Both the position numbers and the translations under genes were made by a program. 46,097 nucleotides of DNA from contig DCWO01000143.1 of the NCBI GenBank assembly GCA_002328865.1, positions 1-46,097 of the forward strand, given 5' to 3'. This stretch comes from Dehalococcoidia bacterium UBA2160 (GTDB taxonomy: Bacteria; Chloroflexota; Dehalococcoidia; Lucifugimonadales; UBA1123). Of this stretch, positions 1 through 8,369 are shown in pieces. Under the pieces are notes generated by a model that did not search any database, had not been told where the DNA came from, and saw only the letters and a list, made by a program, of their open reading frames with translations. How positions within the stretch are numbered: position 1 is the first letter of the stretch; each line of letters begins with the position of its first letter.

Positions 1-2
1 GG

Positions 3-95
3 GCGCATTTATTACCTCCATACCCGAATTGTCACGACGATAAGGATAAAGAGGCTCAATCAATTATGCAACTCATTTCAGAGACAGGACACTAG
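3..95 (+). CDS. C-terminal fragment of an unidentified gene (partial)
   Basis: The frame starting at base 3 is open from the window edge to a TAG at 93-95, giving about 30 residues that end in SIMQLISETGH. The stop lies 48 bases before the next gene on the same strand, so this may be the tail of an upstream gene. The fragment is too short to assign to a family, and an open frame of this length can occur by chance. Confidence 0.3.
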   Translation, partial: AHLLPPYPNCHDDKDKEAQSIMQLISETGH

Positions 96-143
96 GTGCG
101 CGTCGTCTCTCCTTGCGTCACAGCTTGATGGGCGCCCGAGGCT

Positions 144-1388
144 GTGAGAGAATCCGCGAACCGGAGGGTGTTCGCGTTGATCCGATCACGGGCTTTCAGC
201 TACATCACCGCCGCTGATTTCACGGTTCGGTCGGCGTACCAGATGGGCAAGACGCCCCTGTTGCCGCTGTACGCGGCGGCATTGGGGGCAGGCGACGCAT
301 TTCTGGGATTCATCGTGTCCGTGTCGACCCTGACGGGCATGGTCCTTAAGCCGTTCGTGGGTGTGCTCTCCGATCGATGGGGGCGGCGAGGTTGGCTGCT
401 TGCCGGAACAGCTTTCTTCGCGGTCATGCCGTTCGCGTACAGGCTTGTCGACACGCCCGGGCAGCTTTTCGCCGTTCGGATGGCGCACGGCCTGGCCACG
501 GCCATCTACGGGCCCGTAACGCTGGCGTACGTCGCGGAACTGTCGCCCAGCCGTCGCGCCGAGCGCCTCGCCTGGTTCGGCATGGCACGGAACGCCGGTT
601 ACGTCGTCGGCCCGGCGGCCGCCGGGTGGATGCTGTTGACCATGGAGCCGGTGACCGTGTTCACGATCGTCGGCCTGTTGAGTTGTGCGGCGTTCTTGCC
701 GGTGCTGCTGCTGCCTGAAACGCCGAAAGACGGGGATCGGGCGCGGCCTCCGATATTGCGAGACGCCGTGGCCTCACTGTGGTCCGGAGGACGTTCGACC
801 GCCGTGTGGCTCGCCGGAGGCATGGAGGCAGGCGCCTTCATGGCCCTTTACGCGACCAAGACGTTCCTGCCGATCTACGCCCTCGCGGCCGGGTTCAATG
901 TGGCGCTCGTCGGGGCGTTTTTCGCCGTGCAGGAGGCGGCGCACATCGTGCTCAACCCGGTCGGAGGACGCATCGGCGACAGGGTCGGCTACGTTGTGGC
1001 CGTCCCGATCGGCATGGCGGCGCTTGCTCTTGCGCTGCCGCTGCTGCCTGTTGCCGGCGGACCGTGGGCGCTGATGCCAATCGCGGTGCTGATGGGCGCC
1101 GCGCAATCGCTCGTGTTCCCGTCGACCATCGCCCTCGTATCGGCCCGTGTCGACGAGCGCAGCATCGCCACTGGCATGGGTCTGGTCGGTACGATGAAGA
1201 ACGCGGGCAAGGTGGCCGGACCGGTGATCGCGGGCGGCCTGATCCACTGGCTGGACTACGAAATGACGTTCCGGCTGATGGGCGTCGCCATGCTGCTAGG
1301 CGCGGTCGTCGTCTGGCGCTGGGCCAAGGAGCCGCGAATAACGAGCATCGGTGAATCGACGGCCGAGGTCATGCACGAGTCGGTGTAA
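144..1388 (+). CDS. MFS transporter
   Basis: A 414-residue protein of the usual length for a 12-helix major facilitator superfamily permease, acting in the cytoplasmic membrane. The loop between helices 2 and 3 carries the MFS signature A (GVLSDRWGRRG, about residues 72-82). A weaker copy (GGRIGDRVG) lies at the matching place in the second half, as expected from the internal duplication of the fold. The start is GTG at 144. No substrate can be read from the sequence; drug or metabolite efflux is the commonest role for stand-alone members. It lies 45 bases upstream of birA on the same strand and may share its transcript. Confidence 0.85.
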   Translation: MRESANRRVFALIRSRAFSYITAADFTVRSAYQMGKTPLLPLYAAALGAGDAFLGFIVSVSTLTGMVLKPFVGVLSDRWGRRGWLLAGTAFFAVMPFAYRLVDTPGQLFAVRMAHGLATAIYGPVTLAYVAELSPSRRAERLAWFGMARNAGYVVGPAAAGWMLLTMEPVTVFTIVGLLSCAAFLPVLLLPETPKDGDRARPPILRDAVASLWSGGRSTAVWLAGGMEAGAFMALYATKTFLPIYALAAGFNVALVGAFFAVQEAAHIVLNPVGGRIGDRVGYVVAVPIGMAALALALPLLPVAGGPWALMPIAVLMGAAQSLVFPSTIALVSARVDERSIATGMGLVGTMKNAGKVAGPVIAGGLIHWLDYEMTFRLMGVAMLLGAVVVWRWAKEPRITSIGESTAEVMHESV

Positions 1389-1433
1389 CGGATTTACCGG
1401 CTGACAGGCGACGTGTGACGACGGGAGTGTGGA

Positions 1434-2219
1434 TTGGACACAATCGTACCTTTGAACATCGACGGGGTGCGCAAGGCGCTCTCCGGCGGTATCGTCGGGA
1501 GCGCGGTGCACTATCACGCCTTGCTGCCGTCGACCATGGACGAGGCGCGTCGGTTGGCGCTCGACGGCGCGCCGGACGGCACGGTCGTCATCGCTGAGGA
1601 GCAAACCAAGGGGCGAGGCCGGTTCAGCCGGGTGTGGGTGTCACCGCCTGGTCTCAATCTCGCCCTTTCGGTGTTGTTGCGTCCTGAGATCCCACAACTC
1701 CCGTACATCAACATGGCCGCCGCCCTGGCGGTGTGCGACGTTGTCCACGAGCTGACCGATCTGTCGGCGTCCATCAAATGGCCGAACGACGTGCGCATCG
1801 GCGGCAGGAAGCTCTCCGGAATCCTGGTCGAGACGGATATGGTGGGTCGTCAACTCAACCACGCCGTGGTCGGAATCGGCATGAACGTCAACCTCGATCC
1901 GAGCCAACACCCCGAGATTGCTGAGATTGCCACCAGCATCCTTGCCGAGAGCGGGCGCGAGGCAAACCGTTCGGAGGCGCTCCGGCTGCTGCTAGGCCAC
2001 CTGGACCGTTACTACGCCGAGATCAGAGGCGGTGCATCGCTCAGAGAGCCCTGGGCGGCGAAACTCGAGACGCTCGGTATGACGATCCAGGTTCGGTGGG
2101 GCGACGACGTCATCGAGGGAACCGGCGAATCGGTCGACGAACAGGGCAACCTGATGGTGCGAAAAGCCGACGGCTCCTCGGTGACCGTTGTAGCCGGAGA
2201 GGTGACGCTCCAGGTATAA
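1434..2219 (+). CDS. birA: Biotin--[acetyl-CoA-carboxylase] ligase, short form
   Basis: Cytoplasmic biotin protein ligase of 261 residues. It activates biotin with ATP and attaches it to the carrier lysine of acyl-CoA carboxylases. The ATP/biotin loop GRGRFSRVW is at about residues 61-69, and the hallmark KWPNDV follows about 45 residues later, leading into GGRKLSGILVE. The C-terminal SH3-like cap domain is present. The N-terminal winged-helix domain of E. coli BirA is absent, so this is a monofunctional ligase that should not repress biotin genes. The start is TTG at 1434, chosen because the conserved catalytic domain begins shortly after it. Confidence 0.93.
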   Translation: MDTIVPLNIDGVRKALSGGIVGSAVHYHALLPSTMDEARRLALDGAPDGTVVIAEEQTKGRGRFSRVWVSPPGLNLALSVLLRPEIPQLPYINMAAALAVCDVVHELTDLSASIKWPNDVRIGGRKLSGILVETDMVGRQLNHAVVGIGMNVNLDPSQHPEIAEIATSILAESGREANRSEALRLLLGHLDRYYAEIRGGASLREPWAAKLETLGMTIQVRWGDDVIEGTGESVDEQGNLMVRKADGSSVTVVAGEVTLQV

Positions 2220-2350
2220 TGCGCGATGCGTCGCGACCCCATGTGTGCGTTCAAGCCACCCAACGCAGGCCGTCGGGCGCCAGACTCCGAATACGATCAA
2301 TGGAGCGGAGCGATCTCCGCTAACTGACCCGAACAAACCAAGGAGGGACC

Positions 2351-3157
2351 ATGCTCGAGGAGAAGCTCAGCCTGGAAGGAAAGAAGATTGTAATCACCGG
2401 CGGAGGCACGGGTCTCGGCCTGGAGATGACAACCGCATTGGCCCGCGCGGGCGCCGACCTTGTCATCGCTTCAAGGCGCCAGGGACCCATCGACGAGGCG
2501 GCGCAGATCGTCCGAGACCTGGGCCGAAAAGCCGTAGCCGTCTCGACCGACGTGACGGATACGGCGCAGGTCAACGCGCTCATGGAGCGGGCTCTCGAAG
2601 AGTTCGGCGTGGTCGACGTCCTGATAAACAACGCCGGCATCGTCCGCGGGCAGGGCGCCACGTCGATCTGGGAGATCACCGACGAGGACTGGCGCCTCGG
2701 GATCGACACCAATATGTCCAGTGCATTCTACTGCTCTCGCGCCATCGCCAAGCACATGGTGGAACGCGGGCAGGGCAAGATCATAAACGTCTCCTCTGGG
2801 TTCGGATTCCGAGGAGGGCGCGACAACTACATGTACTGCGTCGGCAAGGGCGGCATCGTGCAGCTCACACGCGCATTGACGACGAGCCTCAGCCGTTATG
2901 GGATCACGAGCACCTGCATCGTGCCCGGCTTCCTGCCCACGGAAGGCACCGACGAATCGCGGCTCACGCTGCCACGAGGGGAGTTCATCCCAATCGGCCG
3001 CGTCGGACATCCGCACGAACTCGGCGCCGTCGCGGTCTTCCTTGCATCGTCAGGGTCGGACTACATGAACGGCGAGGTCTTCTCGATCGACGGCGGCGGC
3101 CTGGCCGGCGGCTTCGCCCCAACCGGTTACGCGCCTGAGATCCCGCTAGAGGTCTAG
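2351..3157 (+). CDS. SDR family NAD(P)-dependent oxidoreductase, catalytically complete
   Basis: Short-chain dehydrogenase of 268 residues. The nucleotide-binding TGGGTGLG motif is near residue 17, NNAG near residue 94, the catalytic serine in NVSSG, and YxxxK as Y-C-V-G-K. It resembles FabG and gluconate 5-dehydrogenase relatives; the substrate cannot be named. The start is ATG at 2351, preceded by AGGAGGG at a good distance. The next gene, 81 bases downstream, is a second SDR that has lost these residues. The two may form a mixed complex in which this subunit provides the active site. Confidence 0.9.
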   Translation: MLEEKLSLEGKKIVITGGGTGLGLEMTTALARAGADLVIASRRQGPIDEAAQIVRDLGRKAVAVSTDVTDTAQVNALMERALEEFGVVDVLINNAGIVRGQGATSIWEITDEDWRLGIDTNMSSAFYCSRAIAKHMVERGQGKIINVSSGFGFRGGRDNYMYCVGKGGIVQLTRALTTSLSRYGITSTCIVPGFLPTEGTDESRLTLPRGEFIPIGRVGHPHELGAVAVFLASSGSDYMNGEVFSIDGGGLAGGFAPTGYAPEIPLEV

Positions 3158-3238
3158 GCCGGCCGGCGTACGGGACATTTCACCGATAAGACTGAACCGC
3201 CCCTCCGGCAACTGCCGGGAGGGAATTGGAGGAAACGA

Positions 3239-3997
3239 ATGCCGATCCCGAACGAATGGGACCTGACGGGCAAGAATGCAATCATCACCGCGGACCGTCG
3301 CGGCTGGACCCCGCACCTGGCGTCGGCGCTGGCCGAGGCGGGCGCAAACGTGGCCGTGGCCGGGTCGGAGCGGTCCGACATGGCTGCCGCGGTCGCCGCT
3401 GTCGAGAAGCAGGGCCGGAAGTCGGTTGCGATCGCCACGGACATAATGGACGCCGCCAGCGTCAGCGCCATGGCCGACCGTGCCGTCGCCGAACTGGGCG
3501 GCGTGGACATCCTGGTGAACGGCGCGGCCGCCGAATTCGGCAAGCGCTTCGAAGACGTGTCCGAAACTGAATGGCAGACGCTGATGGACTTCAACGTGAA
3601 GTCCATGTTCCTGTGCAGCCAAGCGGTGGGCAGGACGATGCTGGCGCAGGGCAGCGGGCGCATCGTGAACATCGGCTCCGGACTCGCCGTGCGCGGCCTT
3701 GGCAACTCTGTTGCGGCTTGTGCCGCCCAGGGCGCGATTCACCAGTTCACGTCCGCTCTGGCGCTGGAGTGGGGCCGAAACGGCATCCGCGTAAACTCCA
3801 TCGGCGCTGGCTGGCTCACCACGGACGAGCCGACCGAGGAAAGCCAGAAGGAACTCCTGGTGCGCTACCTTCCGTCTCGACGCAAAGGCCACCCCAACGA
3901 TCTCGCGACGTTGCTCGTGTACCTCGCGTCGGACGCCTGCGATTTCGTCACCGGGCAGACCATCTTCATCGACGGCGGCGCGTTGGCTCACGCGTAA
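3239..3997 (+). CDS. Degenerate SDR-fold protein, probably non-catalytic
   Basis: A 252-residue protein that aligns along its length with short-chain dehydrogenases but lacks the working residues. The glycine-rich TGxxxGxG becomes TADRRGWT, NNAG becomes NGAA, and the YxxxK region (normally YAASKGAI) reads ACAAQGAI, so both Tyr and Lys are gone. The SDR scaffold (DILVN, NIGSG, GIRVNSIGAGW, FIDGGA) is well kept, which argues for selection rather than decay. The start is ATG at 3239, six bases after GGAGG (3228-3232). Just upstream a hairpin (stem 3201-3209 with 3214-3223, one bulged G, loop AACT) may adjust its expression relative to the first SDR. Known precedent: in BbsCD, a heterotetrameric SDR of toluene degradation, one subunit lacks the active site. 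Confidence 0.82.
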   Translation: MPIPNEWDLTGKNAIITADRRGWTPHLASALAEAGANVAVAGSERSDMAAAVAAVEKQGRKSVAIATDIMDAASVSAMADRAVAELGGVDILVNGAAAEFGKRFEDVSETEWQTLMDFNVKSMFLCSQAVGRTMLAQGSGRIVNIGSGLAVRGLGNSVAACAAQGAIHQFTSALALEWGRNGIRVNSIGAGWLTTDEPTEESQKELLVRYLPSRRKGHPNDLATLLVYLASDACDFVTGQTIFIDGGALAHA

Positions 3998-4006
3998 GGC
4001 GGCCGA

Positions 4007-4267
4007 TTGGCTGAGCTACAAGTGAGGGTCACGCCCCGAGTGAAGCGAAACGCCATCGAACTCGACGACGATGGCCGAATCAGGGTGCGCGTCACCGCGG
4101 TCCCTGAACGCGGCAAAGCGAACGCAGCGGTAGTCGCGCTGATCGCCAAGACGCTCGGGCTCTCGAAACGCAGCATCGCGGTGGTGCGCGGCCACACCTC
4201 ACGCGACAAATTGATCGCCGTCGACGGCATGGACCGGGACGAGGTTCTGGAGCGATTGATCGGGTAG
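4007..4267 (+). CDS. DUF167 (YggU) family protein
   Basis: A small 86-residue cytoplasmic protein of the DUF167/YggU family. The family hallmark is PERGKANAAVVALIA near residues 32-46, followed by VRGHTSRDKLIAV. In many bacteria it is encoded after yggT and proC; here those two lie 1.5 kb away on the other strand. No biochemical function is established. The start is TTG at 4007, nine bases after the stop of the preceding SDR, so it is probably co-transcribed with the SDR pair. Confidence 0.85.
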   Translation: MAELQVRVTPRVKRNAIELDDDGRIRVRVTAVPERGKANAAVVALIAKTLGLSKRSIAVVRGHTSRDKLIAVDGMDRDEVLERLIG

Positions 4268-4348
4268 ACGCTGCAGAAGCCTGCGTCATGGGGATGGCGC
4301 GGCGATCGAATGCATCCGGCCATCGGGAGAAGCCTTGTACAGCGAGGT

Positions 4349-5593
4349 TTATTCCGGGGTTGCTTTGATCGGAAGAAACGCGAGCAGCGCCCGCTGATTC
4401 GATACGATGCGCTTTCCGTTTCGCTGAGCCAATCCCATGGTCAGCAGAGCGTTGATGTCTCGTGTGACGGTCTTCGGCGTCTTGCCCGCGTATGCTGCCG
4501 CCAGTCTCGTCGTCAATGTTCGCAGTTCGTGAGGGGCAACTGGCCTGCCTACCGATGACAGATCCAGGGCCAAATGGCGCTTTCGAGAATCGGCGGCGCT
4601 GTTGGAGCCTGCGAACGCGACGTTGACATGATTCTCCCAGGCCGATCCTAACTGAAACTCCCTGATCAACCTTGTCTGCGTCCGCAAGCCATCGACGAAT
4701 CCTTGCAAGGCGTATCCAACGAACTCGACCGGGTTGCCCGTCTGTCTGGCTCGGTCGAGTTGGCGGTAGTATTCAGATCGTGTTTCGTTGTAGTGGTTGC
4801 TCAGCAAATGAGCTGCCGGGCTTGGGGCGCCGGCTTCGACCAGCATCTGAAACTCGACCAAGCGCGCGGTTCTCCCGTTGCCGTCGCCAAACGGATGAAT
4901 CCACGCGATGTACAGGTGGCCGACGATTGCCTTGACGATGGCGGTCGCCATCGTACCCAGACGTTCGGCTGGCCAGTCACCTTCGTCAAGCCAATCGCAG
5001 AGACGACCGATCAAGTACTCACAATCCTGAGCGGGCGCGCCGCGATACCGACCCACAACCACCGCATGCGACCGGACTAGGCCGCCCCTGACTCCCTCCT
5101 CGAGTTCCAACCCTTGGAGCACCTTGGAATTCAACACCCGTATTCGATCGGGCGTCAATCGGTGGGTTCTGCCCTGAGTCAGATCAGCCAAGACGCTATT
5201 GCACGCCTCGATGATGTTGTTCACCTCTCTCCCCAGATACGCTTTGGAAGGAGGCAACTCGAGCGTGCCGCTGACAAGCCCGGAGACCTCCTCTTCTGAC
5301 AGGGTGTTGCCTTCGATGGCAGTGGTGGCGCGTGCGCCTTTTGCCAGGTAGAAGAGGTTGAGTTCGTCGGCCGAGGCTGGGTCAATAGGGACGCCGGCTA
5401 TGTGCTCGCATTTCGAGCACGCTTCACCTAAGAGCATCCAGAGGTTGAATGGCGCTAGCCTCAGATCAACCGAAAAAGCGATCCACGGATGCGTCTCTCG
5501 ATATTGTCTGCCCTGCATTGGCCCGAATAGTGTCCCTTCGATTACGGGATATTTGGAAGCTGGTTGACGATATCGGGTCGGAAATACGGCCAA
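4349..5593 (-). CDS. Fic family protein with C-terminal winged helix
   Basis: A Fic-domain protein of up to 414 residues; Fic enzymes usually transfer AMP from ATP to a target protein. The active-site loop HPFGDGNGRTAR is complete at residues 233-244. An inhibitory-helix motif (S/T)xxxE(G/N) is present as TTAIEG at residues 90-95, making this a class II, self-inhibited Fic. The N-terminal Fic_N region precedes it, and a helix-turn-helix-like segment near the C-terminus (KTVTRDINALLTMGL) may bind DNA. The longest frame starts at TTG 5593, inside a palindrome; ATG 5518 is the alternative. Its composition is less GC-rich than that of its neighbours, suggesting acquisition. No partner antitoxin gene is adjacent. 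Confidence 0.88.
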   Translation of the reverse strand: MAVFPTRYRQPASKYPVIEGTLFGPMQGRQYRETHPWIAFSVDLRLAPFNLWMLLGEACSKCEHIAGVPIDPASADELNLFYLAKGARATTAIEGNTLSEEEVSGLVSGTLELPPSKAYLGREVNNIIEACNSVLADLTQGRTHRLTPDRIRVLNSKVLQGLELEEGVRGGLVRSHAVVVGRYRGAPAQDCEYLIGRLCDWLDEGDWPAERLGTMATAIVKAIVGHLYIAWIHPFGDGNGRTARLVEFQMLVEAGAPSPAAHLLSNHYNETRSEYYRQLDRARQTGNPVEFVGYALQGFVDGLRTQTRLIREFQLGSAWENHVNVAFAGSNSAADSRKRHLALDLSSVGRPVAPHELRTLTTRLAAAYAGKTPKTVTRDINALLTMGLAQRNGKRIVSNQRALLAFLPIKATPE

Positions 5594-5645
5594 TGATGTG
5601 TCCCATAGGAAACATCATTGTATCTTGTTGATTCAAGATCATCAA
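5591..5645 (-). promoter_or_regulatory. Promoter and palindromic operator of the fic gene
   Basis: On the minus strand a -35 TTGATG (5645-5640) is followed after 17 bases by a -10 TACAAT (5622-5617). Starting at the -10 and running to the first possible start codon is an imperfect palindrome, 5591-5620: arms CAATGATG and CATCATTG, with four of the five further inner positions paired. It covers the expected transcription start. This arrangement suggests repression, possibly by the Fic protein's own winged helix, though that is inference. Confidence 0.5.
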
Positions 5646-5785
5646 CTCAGCCGGGAGAACAAAGTGTTCCGCCAACCGATTGCAAATCGATTCAGCGAAA
5701 TGTTCACGGTGTGGGGCGCCGACGTCGGAGGCGTGAGGACGTTGTGTCGCATCCGGCGACTGGAGTTGCGGCGGTCCTCGATCGG

Positions 5786-6052
5786 CTAGGCCAGGGCCTG
5801 ATCGAAGATGCGCTGGATGAAGTTCAAGAGCAACAACACGACCAAGGGCGAAAAATCGAACCCGCCGAAGTTCGGCAAGAGCCGTCTGATTGGCCCCAAA
5901 ATGGGCTCGGTGGCTTGGTAGACCATCGTCACGATCGGGAAGAAGGGGCTGTCCCTCCCGACAGGGATCCACGACAATATCACCCGCGCAAGCAGCGCGA
6001 CATACAGCGCCTTGATCAACACGTCGACGAACGTGACCAGAAAGTCGTCCAA
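5786..6052 (-). CDS. YggT family membrane protein
   Basis: An 88-residue membrane protein of the YggT family with two hydrophobic segments, one near the N-terminus (VLIKALYVALLARVIL) and one at the C-terminus (LVVLLLLNFIQRIF). Between them is the family pattern from SW to EPILGPIRRLLP. In cyanobacteria and plastids relatives affect nucleoid distribution and cytochrome assembly; in most bacteria the role is unknown. The start is TTG at 6052, preceded by GGGAG. It begins three bases after the proC stop, the proC-yggT order common across bacteria, so the two are one operon. Confidence 0.85.
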   Translation of the reverse strand: MDDFLVTFVDVLIKALYVALLARVILSWIPVGRDSPFFPIVTMVYQATEPILGPIRRLLPNFGGFDFSPLVVLLLLNFIQRIFDQALA

Positions 6053-6055
6053 ATT

Positions 6056-6856
6056 CTAACTCCCTAAGGCCTTTGACTTTTCAAAAGCCGCATTGACCGC
6101 GGCGAAGATTGCCGCCCTAAAGCCGCCGTCTTCCAAGGCGCGCACCGCTTCGATGGTGGTCCCGCCCGGCGACGTCACCATGTCTTTCAGATCGGCTGGG
6201 TGCCTGCCGGTTTCCTTCACGAGTTGGGTGCTGCCGAGAACGGTCTGCAGCGCCAGCTTGCGCGCCACGTCCCTGGCCATGCCCAGGTATACGCCGGCGT
6301 CGATGAGCGCCTCGACGAACATGAACACGTACGCCGGCCCGCTCGCGCTGAGGGCCGTTGCCATGTCGATCAGCTTTTCGTCGTCCGCGTACTGCTCTTC
6401 GCCCAAGGCGCCGAGGATGCGCCTTGTCGTCTCCGTCGCTTCCGCTGGAACCGACGCGGACGCGGTCCACACGCTCATGCCTGCGCCGATCTGCGCGGGG
6501 GTGTTCGGCATCACACGGATCACGGACTCGTGGCCCAACCCGTCGACGAGTGTCTTCATGGTCGCGCCTGCGACGATCGAGAGGACGGTGTTGTCGGGCG
6601 CGATCTTGCCGCGGAGTTCCGGCAGCACGTAGGGCAGGCTCTGGGGTTTGACCGCCAGCACGCTCAGTCCCGCGCCCTCCAGGGCGTCGAGGTTGCCGGA
6701 GTGCGTGGTCAGGCCGTACGTCTCCTCGAGGTACTGACGGCGAGGCTCGACCGGTTCGCCGACGTTCACGTCGGAAGGCGGCGCGATCTTCGACTCAATG
6801 ATGCCGCCGATGATGGCCTCGGCCATGATTCCGCCGCCGATGAAGGCAATTCTCAT
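6056..6856 (-). CDS. proC: Pyrroline-5-carboxylate reductase
   Basis: Cytoplasmic enzyme of 266 residues that reduces 1-pyrroline-5-carboxylate to L-proline with NAD(P)H, the last step of proline synthesis. The N-terminal Rossmann motif is IAFIGGGIMAEAIIGG (residues 3-18). The dimerisation domain carries the family signature around LSASGPAYVFMFVEALIDAG and ends with MVTSPGGTTIEA. Its length is typical. The start is ATG at 6856, preceded by GAGAGG. It heads the proC-yggT operon. A perfect 7-bp hairpin lies 17 bases upstream of the start (6873-6889). Confidence 0.96.
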   Translation of the reverse strand: MRIAFIGGGIMAEAIIGGIIESKIAPPSDVNVGEPVEPRRQYLEETYGLTTHSGNLDALEGAGLSVLAVKPQSLPYVLPELRGKIAPDNTVLSIVAGATMKTLVDGLGHESVIRVMPNTPAQIGAGMSVWTASASVPAEATETTRRILGALGEEQYADDEKLIDMATALSASGPAYVFMFVEALIDAGVYLGMARDVARKLALQTVLGSTQLVKETGRHPADLKDMVTSPGGTTIEAVRALEDGGFRAAIFAAVNAAFEKSKALGS

Positions 6857-7178
6857 TTTGGACCTCTCTGGTCAGATGCAGGGCATCTGCGAAGCGATTG
6901 GGCTCCGAGTCCTAGGTCACTCACAGCATTGTTCGTGGAGGCGCCCCGATCGGATCGAAAGGACCCGCCCGTCGGTTTGTTCTTCAAACGCCCATGCGAG
7001 TGTTCCCAGCGACGGCACGCGCCAAACGGGTTCGCTGCGTTCGGACGAATCAGAGGGCGACGCAACAGGCGAGGAAGACAGGCTCTGAAACTGACCCCGA
7101 ACGAACCCTGGCATTCCGGCGCAGCGGAATCGCAACCGTGCGCATCCGCGTTCACCGCGGGCTCACCACGCCCCAGCG
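6857..7178. other. Intergenic region upstream of proC
   Basis: These 322 bases lie between the pdxA stop and the proC start, both genes on the minus strand. The clearest element is a hairpin with arms CAGATGC (6873-6879) and GCATCTG (6883-6889) and a three-base loop, close to the proC ribosome binding site. I looked for a proline T-box (a GGGTGG...CCGCG antiterminator) and did not see one. A 72-codon open frame on the minus strand (6917-7135) has no recognisable motif and is not called. Confidence 0.4.
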
Positions 7179-8183
7179 CTACGGCAACCGGCCATCGCTG
7201 GCGAGGGAGACCGCAGTCTTGATGGATTCTAGCATGCTTTCAGCCTGCGCGATTCCCTGCCCCGCGATGTCGAAGGCCGTGCCGTGATCGACAGAGGTCC
7301 GGATGAATGGGAGTCCCAGGTTTACGCTGACACTCTTCTCGAAGTCATGCACCTTGATCGGGATGTGCCCCTGGTCGTGGTACATGGCGAGCACGGCGTC
7401 GAATTTGCCGTCGATGCCCTGGTTGAAGACCGAGTCCGCCGAGACCGGGCCGGTGGCGTCGATCCCCAACTTTCGAGCGTCTTCGACGGCTGGCTCGATG
7501 TGCTCGGCCTCTTCGCTGCCCAGCAGGCCGCCGTCCGAGTTGTGCGGATTCAGACCCGCGACGCCGATTCGCGGAGCATCAAAGCCCCACTTCTTGAAGT
7601 ACTCGTCGGTCAGCGTGATCTTCGCCAGCACGTTCTCACGCGTCACGAAGTCGCAGGCGATCCGCAGCGATTTATGTGTCGTGAGGTGAACGACTCGCAG
7701 TTTTCCGGCCATGAGCATCGTGGCGACGTCGGGCGAGCCTGTCTGCGTCTTGAATATCTCGGTGTGGCCGATGTCCGTGTACCCGGCCAGGTTGCATGCC
7801 TCTTTGTTGATCGGCGCCGTCGCGATCGCGGCGATCTCGCCGGCGGCCGCCAACTCACCGGAGCGAAGGACCCACTCGGCCGCCGCATTGCCAGACGCTG
7901 CGGAGACCTGGCCGTACTCGATGTCGCCGAAGTTCAGGTTCTCGAGATCGAGGACGTCGATGGCCCCGTGCTCGCCTTCGACTTCGTCCAGGTTATGGGC
8001 CACGCGGGCGGAACCCGGCGCCTCGATGAGTCTGAGCGCGGAGTTCATCGCCGCCGCGCTGCCGATCACAAAGGGCCGGCACTTCTCGAAGATCCAGGGA
8101 TCCTGAAGCGCTCGGGCGATTATCTCAGGGCCGATGCCTGCGGCGTCGCCCATGGTGACGGCGACAAGGGGTCTGTCTGTCAT
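7179..8183 (-). CDS. pdxA: 4-hydroxythreonine-4-phosphate dehydrogenase
   Basis: A 334-residue enzyme that oxidises 4-phospho-hydroxy-L-threonine in the DXP-dependent pathway to pyridoxal phosphate, giving the amino-ketone used by PdxJ. Metal-binding histidines are visible in GHTEIFKTQTG, in VHLTTH and in the signature MYHDQGHIPIK; the C-terminal SVDHGTAFDIAG is also typical. Its length matches the family. The start is ATG at 8183. No pdxJ is nearby, so a role as a PdxA-like catabolic dehydrogenase cannot be excluded. A TATAAT on the minus strand (8258-8253) is a possible -10 element, but no convincing -35 accompanies it. Confidence 0.93.
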   Translation of the reverse strand: MTDRPLVAVTMGDAAGIGPEIIARALQDPWIFEKCRPFVIGSAAAMNSALRLIEAPGSARVAHNLDEVEGEHGAIDVLDLENLNFGDIEYGQVSAASGNAAAEWVLRSGELAAAGEIAAIATAPINKEACNLAGYTDIGHTEIFKTQTGSPDVATMLMAGKLRVVHLTTHKSLRIACDFVTRENVLAKITLTDEYFKKWGFDAPRIGVAGLNPHNSDGGLLGSEEAEHIEPAVEDARKLGIDATGPVSADSVFNQGIDGKFDAVLAMYHDQGHIPIKVHDFEKSVSVNLGLPFIRTSVDHGTAFDIAGQGIAQAESMLESIKTAVSLASDGRLP

Positions 8184-8322
8184 GTCGGGTGTGCTCCGTA
8201 GCGGGGATGATTGGCCACGCGGCTGCGCGTCGAAGCGGACCGCGTCTCAATCATTATACTCTGGCGCGCGAAGGATGCACGAGCGAGAGATGGCGATTGG
8301 TGGTGTCCCGACGTGAGGGAGA

Positions 8323-8350
8323 CGGGGCGGCCTCTTGTGGAACCGCCCCG
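8323..8350 (-). terminator. GC-rich hairpin after the YjzC-like gene
   Basis: Perfect 8-bp stem: CGGGGCGG at 8323-8330 pairs with CCGCCCCG at 8343-8350 across a 12-base loop. It lies about 20 bases beyond the stop of the YjzC-like frame on the minus strand. No strong T-run follows, so it is a likely but not textbook terminator. Confidence 0.45.
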
Positions 8351-8369
8351 CCGCCAAACCCGATTCGAC

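Noticed and set aside
2245..3138. A long alternative open frame over the first SDR gene
   Set aside because: Arginine/histidine-rich translation without motifs, in another frame of a clear SDR; typical of GC-rich DNA.
6917..7135. A 72-codon open frame upstream of proC on the minus strand
   Set aside because: No family motif, no ribosome site and low-complexity Ser/Pro composition as expected from an open frame in GC-rich DNA.
6857..7178. A proline T-box leader upstream of proC
   Set aside because: No antiterminator consensus could be seen.
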